A DNA stretch of 64,000 nucleotides from Arthrobacter sp. PsM3 (GTDB lineage: Bacteria > Actinomycetota > Actinomycetes > Actinomycetales > Micrococcaceae), in contig NZ_JARUXE010000003.1 in assembly GCF_030433895.1 (NCBI RefSeq), positions 62,001 to 126,000 of the forward strand. Direction: 5' to 3'. Both the position numbers and the translations under genes were made by a program. Below the pieces are notes generated by a model. That model was not told the origin of the DNA and ran no database searches. It saw only the letters and a list, made by a program, of their open reading frames with translations. Each line of letters begins with the position of its first letter. Position 1 is the stretch's first letter. Below, one piece after another: positions 17,397 to 25,443 of the stretch.

Positions 17397-19094
17397 CTAG
17401 TTCTTGTCTTGCATGGGGATGCGGACGCCGCGTTCCTTGGCGACTTCGACGGCGCGGTCGTAGCCGGCGTCGACGTGGCGGATCACACCCATCCCGGGGT
17501 CGTTGGTGAGCAGGCGTTCGAGTTTCTGTGCGGCAAGGTCGGTACCGTCCGCGACCGAAACCTGGCCGGCGTGGATGGAGCGGCCGATGCCGACGCCGCC
17601 GCCGTGGTGGATGGAGACCCAGGTGGCGCCGGAGGCGGTGTTGAGCAGGGCGTTGAGCAGCGGCCAGTCGGCCACGGCGTCCGAGCCGTCGGCCATGGCC
17701 TCGGTCTCGCGGTAGGGCGAGGCGACGGAGCCGGAGTCGAGGTGGTCGCGACCGATCACAATGGGCGCCTTGACCTTGCCGTCCCTGACCAGCTGGTTGA
17801 ACAGCAGCCCGGCCTTGGCGCGGTCGCCGTAGCCCAGCCAGCAGATCCGGGCCGGCAGGCCCTCGAATTCGACGCGCTCGGTGGCGGCGTCGATCCAGCG
17901 GTGCAGGTGCTTGTTGTCGGGGAAAAGTTCCTTGATGGCCTTGTCCGTGACGGCGATGTCCTCCGGGTCGCCGGAGAGCGCCACCCAGCGGAACGGGCCG
18001 AGGCCCTCGCAGAACAGCGGCCGGATGTACGCCGGGACGAAGCCGGGGAACTCGAAGGCGCGGTTGTAGCCGCCCTTGCGCGCCTCGTCGCGGATGGAGT
18101 TGCCGTAGTCGAACACCTCGGCGCCGGCGTCCTGGAACTCGACCATGGCCTGGACGTGCTTGGCCATCGAGGCCTGGGCCTTTTTGGTGAAGCCCTCCGG
18201 GTCGGCGGCGGCCTCGCGGTGCCATTCCGCGACGGTGATGCCTTCGGGCAGGTAGCTCAGTGGATCGTGCGCGGAGGTCTGGTCGGTCACGATGTCGACG
18301 GTGAGCTCACCGGCGTTGTGGCGGCGCAGGATCTCGGGGAAGACCGTGGCGGCGTTGCCGACGTAGCCCACGGACCAGCCGCGTCGTTCTTCCTTGGCCT
18401 TCATGACCTTGGCGATGGCGGTGTCGAGGTCGGTTTCGACCTCGTCGAGGTAACGCTTGCCGAGGCGGCGGCGCAGGTGGCTTTCATCGACGTCGACGAT
18501 CAGGCAGGCGCCGTCGTTGAGGGTGACGGCGAGCGGCTGGGCCCCGCCCATGCCGCCGCAGCCGCCGGTGAGGGTCAGGGTGCCGGCAAGAGTGCCGTCC
18601 TCGTCCCCGGTGAGCTTGCGGGCGATCGCGGCGAAGGTCTCGAAGGTGCCCTGCAGGATGCCCTGGGTGCCGATGTAGATCCAGGACCCGGCGGTCATCT
18701 GCCCGTACATCATCAGGCCCTCGGCCTCGAGCCGGCGGAATTCGGGCCAGTTCGCCCAGTCGCCGACGAGGTTGGAGTTGGCCAGCAGCACGCGCGGCGC
18801 CCATTCGTTGGTGCGGAACACGCCGACGGGCTTGCCGGACTGGACCAGCAGGGTCTCGTCCTTTTCCATGGTCTCCAGCGTGCGGGTGATCGCGTCGAAC
18901 GCCGCCCAGGACCGGACGGCGCGGCCGGTGCCGCCGTAGACGACGAGGTCATCGGGGCGTTCGGCAACCTCGGGGTCCAGGTTGTTCATGAGCATGCGCA
19001 GCGGGGCTTCCGTCTGCCAGCTCTTGGCCGTGAGCACGGTGCCGCGGGCTGCTTTGACCGGGCGGGCACCGGTGGTGAAATCGGCGGGTGCCAT
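17397..19094 (-). CDS. hutU: urocanate hydratase
   Basis: Converts urocanate to imidazolone propionate with a tightly bound NAD+. About 565 residues from the ATG at 19094, which has GAAGGAG 7-8 nt upstream; an earlier in-frame start at 19124 lacks such a site. Family landmarks are [14 protein letters not shown] near the N-terminus, the NAD-binding [15 protein letters not shown], and [12 protein letters not shown]. It is the first gene of the hutUH operon. A HutR-like dyad at 19206 and a long inverted repeat at 19247-19307 lie upstream. The next enzyme of the pathway, HutI, is not encoded nearby. Confidence 0.95.
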   Translation of the reverse strand: MAPADFTTGARPVKAARGTVLTAKSWQTEAPLRMLMNNLDPEVAERPDDLVVYGGTGRAVRSWAAFDAITRTLETMEKDETLLVQSGKPVGVFRTNEWAPRVLLANSNLVGDWANWPEFRRLEAEGLMMYGQMTAGSWIYIGTQGILQGTFETFAAIARKLTGDEDGTLAGTLTLTGGCGGMGGAQPLAVTLNDGACLIVDVDESHLRRRLGKRYLDEVETDLDTAIAKVMKAKEERRGWSVGYVGNAATVFPEILRRHNAGELTVDIVTDQTSAHDPLSYLPEGITVAEWHREAAADPEGFTKKAQASMAKHVQAMVEFQDAGAEVFDYGNSIRDEARKGGYNRAFEFPGFVPAYIRPLFCEGLGPFRWVALSGDPEDIAVTDKAIKELFPDNKHLHRWIDAATERVEFEGLPARICWLGYGDRAKAGLLFNQLVRDGKVKAPIVIGRDHLDSGSVASPYRETEAMADGSDAVADWPLLNALLNTASGATWVSIHHGGGVGIGRSIHAGQVSVADGTDLAAQKLERLLTNDPGMGVIRHVDAGYDRAVEVAKERGVRIPMQDKN

Positions 19095-19205
19095 GAGGGG
19101 CTCCTTCGTGTATTGGTTGGTCAAGCACGGGCTTGAGGGGAATGAGGTCCTGTATCAACTAAAGCCTGTGGGCGGCCCCGGAAACAGGGCCTGCGGGCGG
19201 GTGCT

Positions 19206-19221
19206 GTCCGGGATTCCAGAC
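19206..19221. promoter_or_regulatory. HutR-like operator upstream of hutU
   Basis: GTCCGGGATTCCAGAC, a 16-bp imperfect dyad whose core TCCGGGATTCCAGA closely matches the TCTGwwATwCCAGA motif that I recall being described for HutR of Corynebacterium resistens. It lies 112 nt upstream of the hutU start. Confidence 0.6.
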
Positions 19222-19246
19222 GCTCCCGCAGCCTTCCCTCCCCCAC

Positions 19247-19307
19247 GTTGCGCTGTCACTTCCGGTTGCTAAAACGTGCCGGTGAGCACCATAAGTGATA
19301 GCGCAAC
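19247..19307. promoter_or_regulatory. 15-bp spaced inverted repeat in the hutU-hutR intergenic region
   Basis: GTTGCGCTGTCACTT (19247-19261) and AAGTGATAGCGCAAC (19293-19307) match in 14 of 15 pairs, with 31 nt between them. It may be a second regulator site for the hut operon or a transcription stop after the IclR gene, which ends at 19362. Confidence 0.5.
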
Positions 19308-19361
19308 CAGGGGGACGGAGTGGGTGGTTGGAGGTGGTGGGGGTGGGAAGTGGGTGGCCGG

Positions 19362-20204
19362 TCAGTTGGGCTGGGGGCGGCCGTGGATCCGGACCGAGAG
19401 TTCGTCCGCGACCTTCTGCACCCGGGCGGCCAGGGCGGGCCATTCCTCCGCCGGCAGTTTGTCCTCCAGGAAGGTCACGGCGACGGCGGCAGTCGGCCAG
19501 CCCACGTGGTCGGTGACGGCGGCGGCGATCGAGCCGAAGCCGGGCGTGACCTCCCCGTGTTCGGTGGCGTAGCCGCGCTGCCGGACCTGGTCCAGATGCG
19601 AGGACAGCGCCGAATACTTCATGATCGGCGACTCCGTCTCGTGCCGGGCAGTGAAAGCCGCCGCGTTCGGGTACAGCGCCCGGACCTGCGACTTCGGCAG
19701 CGCCGCGAGGATGGCCCGCCCGCTCGCGGTGAGGTGGCTCGGCAGCCGCACGCCGACGTCGGTCACCAGTGAGGGGCGGTTCTTGGCCCGCTCCTCAACG
19801 ATGTAGAGCACATCGCGGCCGTGCAGCACGGCGAGGTGTGCACTTTCGCCGATCACATCCACCAGCGAGGCGAGCATCGGCCGGCCCAGGCGGGAGAGCG
19901 GCTCCTGCCGCGAATACGCCGAGCTGAGCTCGAAGGCGCTGATCCCCAGCCCGTAGCGCTGCTCCTCGTGGAGGTGCAGCACAAAGCCGTTGGCCTCCAT
20001 CACGCCAAGCAGGTGGTAAACGCTGGAGCGCGGCAGCCCCAGCGCGGTGGCAATGTTCGACGCCGCCATCGGCCCCCGCTTCGAGGCCAGCAGTTTGAGG
20101 ATGCGCAGGGTATTTTCCGCCGCCGGCACCTTGGAGGCCACCTTGGGCGGGGCGGCTTTGGGCGCTGCCGCGGCGGCAGGCGCGGTGGTGCTGGTGGCAG
20201 GCAT
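19362..20204 (-). CDS. hutR: IclR family regulator of histidine utilisation
   Basis: 280 residues: an Ala/Pro-rich leader (about 1-28), a winged helix-turn-helix (NTLRILKLLASKRGPMAASNIATALGLPRSSVYHLLGVM) and the C-terminal IclR effector domain (LTASGRAILAALPKSQV and later GFGSIAAAVTDHVGWPTAAVAV). It precedes hutUH on the same strand and fits HutR, the IclR-type regulator of histidine use. Dyads of one consensus flank it: one before hutU, two before its own start, one before hutG. Whether it activates or represses is not shown by sequence. Confidence 0.85.
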   Translation of the reverse strand: MPATSTTAPAAAAAPKAAPPKVASKVPAAENTLRILKLLASKRGPMAASNIATALGLPRSSVYHLLGVMEANGFVLHLHEEQRYGLGISAFELSSAYSRQEPLSRLGRPMLASLVDVIGESAHLAVLHGRDVLYIVEERAKNRPSLVTDVGVRLPSHLTASGRAILAALPKSQVRALYPNAAAFTARHETESPIMKYSALSSHLDQVRQRGYATEHGEVTPGFGSIAAAVTDHVGWPTAAVAVTFLEDKLPAEEWPALAARVQKVADELSVRIHGRPQPN

Positions 20205-20226
20205 GGATCCTCTTCAAATAGTGCGT

Positions 20227-20242
20227 GTCCGGTATCCCGTAC
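20227..20242. promoter_or_regulatory. HutR-like operator B upstream of the IclR gene
   Basis: GTCCGGTATCCCGTAC, an imperfect dyad 23 nt upstream of the regulator start, where it would overlap the promoter or leader and give autoregulation. It is a weaker match to the consensus than the site at 20294. Confidence 0.45.
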
Positions 20243-20293
20243 TTAAGCATGCGCCCGGGCCGGCGTCCCGGACAGCCCGGCCCGCCCCGCAAT

Positions 20294-20309
20294 GTCTGGA
20301 ATACCGGAC
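20294..20309. promoter_or_regulatory. HutR-like operator C upstream of the IclR gene
   Basis: GTCTGGAATACCGGAC, 90 nt upstream of the regulator start. Its core TCTGGAATACCGGA is the best match in the window to TCTGwwATwCCAGA. It also forms a widely spaced inverted repeat with TGTCCGGTAT at 20226. Confidence 0.6.
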
Positions 20310-20479
20310 AATTGCCCCGCTTCCCCCTATCTTCCGCCGCCGGAAGCGGAGGTGCTTCTGCGCCGGAATCGGAAACGGCCCAGAGCCGGAGGGGCTTCCG
20401 CCCCTTGCCGCACCGCCACGGCGGTGCTTGCATGGACGCGTCGGCCGGGAAACAAGGCCGGGACGCAAGGAGGGCCGCC

Positions 20480-20818
20480 ATGCGCTGGATTGCGGGGTTG
20501 TTCGTGATTGCCCACGGCCTGGTGCATCTGGCCATCTGGCTGCCGAAGCCGGACGAGAAGGCGCCGTTCGACGTCGGCCATTCGCCGTTAGCCGGCGACG
20601 TCCGACGGCCGGCGTCCGTGCTGGCGATGCTGGCCGCCGTGATCCTCGGGCTGGGCGGCCTGGGACTGATCGGGGATGCATCCTGGTGGATTCCGGTGAC
20701 GGTCGCGGGCGCCCTGGTCTCGGCCGGACTGCTGCTGCTGACCTTCAACCGCTGGTGGTTGATCGGGCTCGGGATCAACGCCGCGATCGTTGTCCTCGCG
20801 GTGCAGCAGACCGGCTGA
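20480..20818 (+). CDS. small integral membrane protein
   Basis: 112 residues with three to four transmembrane helices: IAGLFVIAHGLVHLAIWLP, VLAMLAAVILGLGGLGLIG, IPVTVAGALVSAGLLLLTF and LIGLGINAAIVVLAVQQ. AAGGAGG sits 6 nt before ATG 20480, so the start is firm although the frame is open upstream. The H-G-x-x-H-L-x-I-W motif in helix 1 is also seen in small actinobacterial membrane proteins of unknown role. A hairpin terminator follows 10 nt after the stop. No function is proposed. Confidence 0.75.
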   Translation: MRWIAGLFVIAHGLVHLAIWLPKPDEKAPFDVGHSPLAGDVRRPASVLAMLAAVILGLGGLGLIGDASWWIPVTVAGALVSAGLLLLTFNRWWLIGLGINAAIVVLAVQQTG

Positions 20819-20828
20819 GCGCATGGCC

Positions 20829-20849
20829 TCAGGACAGGATCCGTCCTGA
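20829..20849 (+). terminator. hairpin terminator
   Basis: TCAGGAC and GTCCTGA pair perfectly around a 7-nt loop, starting 10 nt after the stop of the small membrane protein gene. There is no U-tract, as is usual in high-GC actinobacteria. Confidence 0.55.
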
Positions 20850-21025
20850 CATGAGGTGGCCCTGCGCGGCAACGCCGCCTACCTGGCAGACCGTGACCGG
20901 CTGGCACGTGGCGGGTCCGTCTAGTTCGAACCCGCGACGGACTCCCCGCGCCGGAGTCCGGGCCCGCCGGCGCCCGGAACGGCGTCCGGCATGGCGCCGG
21001 GCCGGCCGGCGCCCGCACGGCCGCC

Positions 21026-21994
21026 TCAGACCGTCACGACCACCTTGCCGCGGGCGTGGCCGTCATGCATGTACCGGATGGCTTCCGGAGCGTCGCCCAG
21101 CGGATAGCTCCTATCGATGACGGGCGTGAGGGAGCCGGCGTCGATGAGCTGGGCGAGGAAGCGAAGGTCCTCCTGCCGCTCCGTTGCCATCAGGCCCTTG
21201 AGTTTCTGGCCTACGAAAAGGGAGAGTATCGAGGCCCGGAGGGAGCGCTCAAACCCTCCGGTCCATCGGCCGCCGCCTTCGCCTCCGACGATCACCAGGG
21301 TTCCCCGGGGTTTGAGCGCGCGCCGCAGGACTGCGAGCGGGCGGTTGCCGGCCGTGTCCAGGATGAGGTCGAAGTGCCTCGCCCCGTCCGCGAAGTCGTC
21401 GTGCTTGTAGTCGATGACATGATCGGCACCGATTGACCGGACCAGCTCCAACTTCCCAGTGCTGCACACTCCGGTGACCTGCGCTCCGAGCGCCTTGGCG
21501 AGCTGAACGGCAAAGGAACCCACCCCGCCGCCGGCGCCAATGATCAGGACGTCCTGCCCTGGCTGGAGCCGGCCGCTGTCCCGGAGGCCCTGCAGCGCCG
21601 TGGTGGCGGAGATGGGAACGACGGCGGCCTGCTCGAAGCTGGAGCTCACCGGCTTCTTGGCGATCCTGGCTTCCTTGGCGCAGACAAATTCGGCAAAGGT
21701 TCCCTCGGCTGTCCCGTAGACCTCATCCCCCGGACGGAACCCGACGACGTTCCGCCCCACCGCCTCCACCCGGCCGGCGACTTCCCGGCCGCGGATCGGG
21801 TTCCTGGGCGCCTTGAGCCCAAAGAAAGCACGCGTCAGATACGGCAATCCGGTCATGAGGTGCCAGACCCCCTGCTCGACGCCGGCGGCGCGCACCCGGA
21901 TCAGCACGTCGTTGTCCCCGGGCACCGGCGTGTCGACGTCGCGCAACTCCAGCGCAGCCGCAGAGCCGTACACGTCCTGGACGATGGCTTTCAT
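21026..21994 (-). CDS. NADPH:quinone-reductase-like MDR oxidoreductase
   Basis: 322-residue medium-chain dehydrogenase/reductase without the zinc ligands, of the zeta-crystallin/quinone oxidoreductase branch. An N-terminal GroES-like domain (about 1-125, with IRGREVAGRVEAVGRNVVGFRPGDEVYG) precedes a Rossmann domain with LIIGAGGGVGSFAVQLAKALGAQVTGV. The closing YPLGDAPEAIRYMHDGHARGK is characteristic. It reduces a carbonyl or quinone with NAD(P)H; the substrate is unknown. It is monocistronic, with no regulator beside it. Confidence 0.88.
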   Translation of the reverse strand: MKAIVQDVYGSAAALELRDVDTPVPGDNDVLIRVRAAGVEQGVWHLMTGLPYLTRAFFGLKAPRNPIRGREVAGRVEAVGRNVVGFRPGDEVYGTAEGTFAEFVCAKEARIAKKPVSSSFEQAAVVPISATTALQGLRDSGRLQPGQDVLIIGAGGGVGSFAVQLAKALGAQVTGVCSTGKLELVRSIGADHVIDYKHDDFADGARHFDLILDTAGNRPLAVLRRALKPRGTLVIVGGEGGGRWTGGFERSLRASILSLFVGQKLKGLMATERQEDLRFLAQLIDAGSLTPVIDRSYPLGDAPEAIRYMHDGHARGKVVVTV

Positions 21995-22260
21995 GATGCA
22001 TCACCTTCACTGTCGGATGGAGTTTCAGCCCCGGGTCGGTTCTACCACGCCTGACGCCCATCCGTTAGGACAACACCTCCTCCCGCGGTGCGGGGTTTGT
22101 CTGCAATCGAAGACACGGGACGGCGCTATGGGTCCACGACCAGGGCCCGGGCCTGGGCCGAACTCGCCGACGAAACCTCGCGGCTCCCGCAGGTTCCGGC
22201 GGGAGCGTAGGGACGCCGGCGGGATCTGCCGGAGGCTCCCCGGCGGAGTTAAACTCAGGT

Positions 22261-22914
22261 ATGGTCCCCGCTCCCAACCTGCTGGCCTTTGCCCTCGCGG
22301 CCCTCCTCCTGATCGCGGTACCGGGACCCAGCGTGCTTTTCGTGATCGGACGGACGCTCGCCCTGGGCCGCCGGGGAGGGCTTCTGAGCGTGCTGGGCAA
22401 CGCCGCCGGGGAGCTGCTGCAGATCGCCGCGGTGGCGCTGGGGGTGGGAGTGGTGCTGGCCCAGTCCGTGCTGCTCTTCAGCCTGGTCAAGTTCGCCGGT
22501 GCGGCCTATCTCATCTACCTGGGGATCCAGGCCATCCGGCACCGCGGCGGGGTCCCGACGGCGGCAGGGGAACCGCGCCCGGCGTCGACCTGGCAGATCC
22601 TCCGGCAAGGGTTCATCGTCGGGGCCACCAATCCCAAGTCGATTGTCTTCTTCGTCGCCGTGCTGCCCCAGTTCGTGGACTACTCGGCCGGCGGCATTCC
22701 GCTGCAGCTCGCGATGCTGGGCGCCCTGTTCCTCGCGATCGCCCTGGCCTCGGACAGCGGCTGGGCCCTGATCGCCGGGACGGCGCGGCACTGGTTCGCC
22801 AGCTCGCCCCGGCGGATCGCCGCGCTGGGCACGACCGGGGGCGTGATGATGGTTGCACTCGGCGGGACGCTTGCCTTCGTCGGAAATGTCGCGGAACCTC
22901 CGTCCGGCAAGTAG
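22261..22914 (+). CDS. LysE/RhtB family amino-acid exporter
   Basis: 217 residues with six predicted helices. The N-terminal AVPGPSVLFVIGRTLALGRRGGLLSVLGNAAGE is the family signature (P-G-P and the G-x3-G helix). The second half contains GATNPKSIVFFVAVLPQFVD, also diagnostic. Members export amino acids or homoserine lactones by proton antiport. It stands alone with a 266-nt upstream region in which I see no clear regulatory site. Confidence 0.88.
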   Translation: MVPAPNLLAFALAALLLIAVPGPSVLFVIGRTLALGRRGGLLSVLGNAAGELLQIAAVALGVGVVLAQSVLLFSLVKFAGAAYLIYLGIQAIRHRGGVPTAAGEPRPASTWQILRQGFIVGATNPKSIVFFVAVLPQFVDYSAGGIPLQLAMLGALFLAIALASDSGWALIAGTARHWFASSPRRIAALGTTGGVMMVALGGTLAFVGNVAEPPSGK

Positions 22915-23105
22915 TCCGCGCCGCGTCCCAAGTGGTCCCCGGTCCCGCAGGGGTAGAAGTTACTCGTGTGACGAAAGGGGCTGGCGGCTACAGTTGCTTC
23001 ACGGCGGTATTGGAACGGCCGGGGAAGCTGGCTTGGGAGCCCTCCCAAAGCTGGTCCGGAACCTGTCGACTGTCCGAGTGGCACAGTTCCGAAGGAGTGG
23101 TTCCG

Positions 23106-23366
23106 ATGGGGTTCCCAGTATCTCCGCAGGCACAACACCAGCGACGCCGCGTGGCCCGCCTACTTTCGAACACGGTGAGCCTCGTCAGAACGCCGAGGAT
23201 TCCGTTCCGGTTGGGGGAAGTGCTGATTGGGGATGATCCGTTCAACGGCCGGCACCTCGGCACGGTGGACGTGATTGAGGCCCCCTTCGTTGGCCTCCGG
23301 ACAGCCGGCAACAGCCCCGGGCACGTCGTCTTCTACGACTACCGGCAACTCCGGTACCCAGAATAG
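23106..23366 (+). CDS. possible small hypothetical protein
   Basis: 86 residues beginning MGFPVSPQAQHQRRR. GAAGGAG lies about 8 nt before the ATG, and the stop overlaps the possible GTG start of the following DNA-binding gene, both of which favour a real gene. The N-terminal half is basic; the second half reads IPFRLGEVLIGDDPFNGRHLG. No family is recognised and no signal or membrane segment is visible, so existence is uncertain. Confidence 0.4.
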   Translation: MGFPVSPQAQHQRRRVARLLSNTVSLVRTPRIPFRLGEVLIGDDPFNGRHLGTVDVIEAPFVGLRTAGNSPGHVVFYDYRQLRYPE

Positions 23367-23383
23367 TGGACGGGCCCGAAGAC

Positions 23384-23632
23384 ATGAGCTCAGCGAATGT
23401 GTCCTCCCACTTCCTGACCATCGCGGAAGTCGCCGCTGCAATGCGGGTGTCCAAGATGACCGTTTACCGGCTGGTGAAAGCGCACGCCATCGCGGCCGTC
23501 CGGGTGGGCCGTTCGTTCCGGGTTCCAGAGGAGGCTGTCAACGACTACATCCGCCGCTCAACCGAGCCGGCCACCCAGGACCAGGACCACCAGGACCACC
23601 AGGACAAGGGCGACGACAAGCCAAGCGATTGA
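23384..23632 (+). CDS. excisionase-type helix-turn-helix DNA-binding protein
   Basis: 82 residues from ATG 23384 (GTG 23366 would add six). The MerR/excisionase-like winged helix reads FLTIAEVAAAMRVSKMTVYRLVKAHAIAAVRVGRSFRVPEEAVNDYIR, close to the actinobacterial small DNA-binding protein represented by Rv0500A. An acidic Gln/His/Asp tail (TQDQDHQDHQDKGDDK) follows. In many actinobacteria this gene sits directly before the tiny AURKAIP1-type ribosomal-associated gene; that partner is absent here. The copy may be a paralogue with its own role. Confidence 0.75.
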   Translation: MSSANVSSHFLTIAEVAAAMRVSKMTVYRLVKAHAIAAVRVGRSFRVPEEAVNDYIRRSTEPATQDQDHQDHQDKGDDKPSD

Positions 23633-23643
23633 TCAGTGGTTGG

Positions 23644-24393
23644 TCAACGTGCGGACCAGCCGCCGTCCATGGTGTAGCTTGCGCCGGTGACCATGCCGGC
23701 ATGGTCGGAGGCCAGCCAGGCCACCAGGGAAGCGACCTCCTCCGGCTCGACGAGGCGCTTCACCGCGGCCTCGGTCAGCATGATCTTGCTGAGCACCTCG
23801 GATTCCGGGATCCCGTGCACCTTGGCCTGATCCGCGATCTGGGACTCGACCAGCGGCGTCCGGACGTAGCCGGGGTTGATGCAGTTGGAAGTGACGCCGT
23901 GCGAGCCGCCCTCCAGTGCCGTAACTTTACTCAGGCCTTCCAGGCCATGCTTGGCCGACACGTAGGCACTCTTGAACGGCGAGGCGCGGAGCCCGTGCAC
24001 GGATGACAGGTTGATGATCCGGCCGAAGTTGTTCGCGTACATGTGCGGCAGCGCGGCGCGGATGAGCAGGAACGGCGCTTCCAGCATCAGCGTGATGATG
24101 CGGCGGAAGTCGGCCGGGTCGAAGTCCTCGATCGGGCTGATTCGCTGGATGCCGGCGTTGTTGACGAGGATGTCGCAGTCCAGGCTGACGGCCTCGAGTG
24201 ATTCGACGTCGAGCAGGTTGACCGCCCAGCAGGTGCCGCCGACCTCGTCGGCGAGGGCTGACGCCGCTGCCTCATCCACATCCGCGATCACCACCTTGGC
24301 GCCCCGGGCCGCGAGCGCGCGCACGCTGGCCGCGCCGATTCCGCCGGCTCCGCCGGTCACCAGGGCCTTACGCCCGTTCAAGCTGCTCTCCAT
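23644..24393 (-). CDS. 3-hydroxybutyrate dehydrogenase, SDR family
   Basis: Short-chain dehydrogenase of about 249 residues. It has the NAD-binding TGGAGGIGAAS, NNAG in LVNNAGIQRISPIEDF, and the catalytic Ser-Tyr-Lys in NLSSVHGLRASPFKSAYVSAKHG. Conserved blocks NPGYVRTPLVESQI and the late IMLTEAAVKRLVEPEEVA are characteristic of D-3-hydroxybutyrate dehydrogenases, which interconvert 3-hydroxybutyrate and acetoacetate in polyhydroxybutyrate or ketone-body use. TTGAGGAG lies 7 nt before ATG 24393, fixing the start. It is divergent from the LysR regulator, which probably controls it. Confidence 0.85.
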   Translation of the reverse strand: MESSLNGRKALVTGGAGGIGAASVRALAARGAKVVIADVDEAAASALADEVGGTCWAVNLLDVESLEAVSLDCDILVNNAGIQRISPIEDFDPADFRRIITLMLEAPFLLIRAALPHMYANNFGRIINLSSVHGLRASPFKSAYVSAKHGLEGLSKVTALEGGSHGVTSNCINPGYVRTPLVESQIADQAKVHGIPESEVLSKIMLTEAAVKRLVEPEEVASLVAWLASDHAGMVTGASYTMDGGWSAR

Positions 24394-24470
24394 GTCTGCA
24401 CTCCTCAAGTTCGCGGTCGTCAACGGCCCAGAGGAGGTGCGATGCACAGCACTGAGCAACTCCACTGAGT

Positions 24471-24492
24471 ATTGCCGCACAAAGTTGGCGAT
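24471..24492. promoter_or_regulatory. candidate LysR-type box
   Basis: ATTGCC-N10-GGCGAT, an interrupted dyad of the size LysR proteins use, in the 141-nt space between the divergent dehydrogenase and lysR genes. It lies 43 nt from the regulator start, which suits autoregulation and control of the dehydrogenase. Confidence 0.4.
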
Positions 24493-24534
24493 TCAATGGT
24501 CAAACAGGCACCCCGTATGTGCAGAATTGCAGAT

Positions 24535-25443
24535 ATGAATGCAAACCCGGATGACCTGCTGGTGCTCCTGGCCGTGTCCCGCTCCGCGAAGTTCACCACG
24601 GCCGCGCAATCCCTGGGGCTAAACCACACCACCGTGTCGCGCCGGATAGCGGCGTTGGAGAAGGCCCTGGGCGGGCGGGTATTGTCCCGCGCCTCGGGCG
24701 GCTGGGAGCTCACGGATCTGGGCGCGGAAGCCGTGCAGGTGGCCGAACGGGTGGAAGCGGCGATCCGGACCCTCGAAGAGCCCGGCCGGGTTCCGGACCC
24801 GATCACCGGCGTCGTTCGGATGACCGCAACGGACGGCTTTAGCGCCTACATCGCAGCCCCCGCGGTGACCAGGCTGCGCCGGAACCACCCCGGCCTCAGC
24901 GTCGAGATCATCACCGTGACGCGGCGGGCGCTCCAACAGCGTTCCGGGCTGGACATCGAAGTGGTGGTCGGTGAACCGCAGGTGCACCGAGCCGCTGCGG
25001 CCCGGCTCGGCGAGTACATGCTGGGCATGTATGCTTCCCGCGACTACCTCGCGGAGTACGGCACCCCCGCAACCGTCGAGGAACTGACCACCCATTCGCT
25101 GGTCTACTTCGTGGATTCCATGCTTCAGGTGGACGATCTGGATGCCCCGCGCCGTCTGGTGCCGACGATGCGGGATGGCCTGAGCTCCACCAACGTCTTC
25201 GTCCACGTCGAGGCGACCCGCGCCGGCGCCGGGATCGGTTTCCTGCCGTGCTTCGCGGCGGACCTGCATCCGGACCTTGTCAGGCTGCTGCCGGAGGAGT
25301 TCGCCGAACTGTTGCCCTACTGGATGGTGCTGCGGCCCGACTCCATGCGCCGCCCCGCCGTCGCGGCAGTGGTGCAGGCCCTGCGCGAACAGACGAAAGC
25401 CCACCGTGAGGCGCTCCTGGGCCGGGGTTCAGCCCGCGGGTAG
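24535..25443 (+). CDS. LysR family transcriptional regulator
   Basis: About 302 residues. The N-terminal winged helix DDLLVLLAVSRSAKFTTAAQSLGLNHTTVSRRIAALEKALGGRVLSR is intact, and the substrate-binding domain follows. ATG 24535 gives the standard distance to the helix-turn-helix; ATGs at 24517 and 24472 are alternatives, none with a clear ribosome binding site. It is divergent from the 3-hydroxybutyrate dehydrogenase gene and shares the dyad at 24471. Its 3-prime end overlaps the convergent spermidine-synthase-like gene by 15 nt. Confidence 0.88.
   Translation: MNANPDDLLVLLAVSRSAKFTTAAQSLGLNHTTVSRRIAALEKALGGRVLSRASGGWELTDLGAEAVQVAERVEAAIRTLEEPGRVPDPITGVVRMTATDGFSAYIAAPAVTRLRRNHPGLSVEIITVTRRALQQRSGLDIEVVVGEPQVHRAAAARLGEYMLGMYASRDYLAEYGTPATVEELTTHSLVYFVDSMLQVDDLDAPRRLVPTMRDGLSSTNVFVHVEATRAGAGIGFLPCFAADLHPDLVRLLPEEFAELLPYWMVLRPDSMRRPAVAAVVQALREQTKAHREALLGRGSARG

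Noticed and set aside
15769-18225. Very long open frame antisense to hutH and hutU (over 800 codons).
   Set aside because: It is a GC-bias shadow: composition is Arg/Pro/Gly-rich, and the opposite strand encodes two complete enzymes.
20921-20940. TTCGAACCCGCGAC resembles the T-arm of a tRNA on the minus strand, as at an integration site.
   Set aside because: The opposite half of the T-stem does not pair, and no acceptor, anticodon or D arm can be found around it.
21995-22260. Short frames in the gap before the LysE-type gene.
   Set aside because: None has a ribosome binding site or recognisable sequence; I see nothing definite in this stretch.
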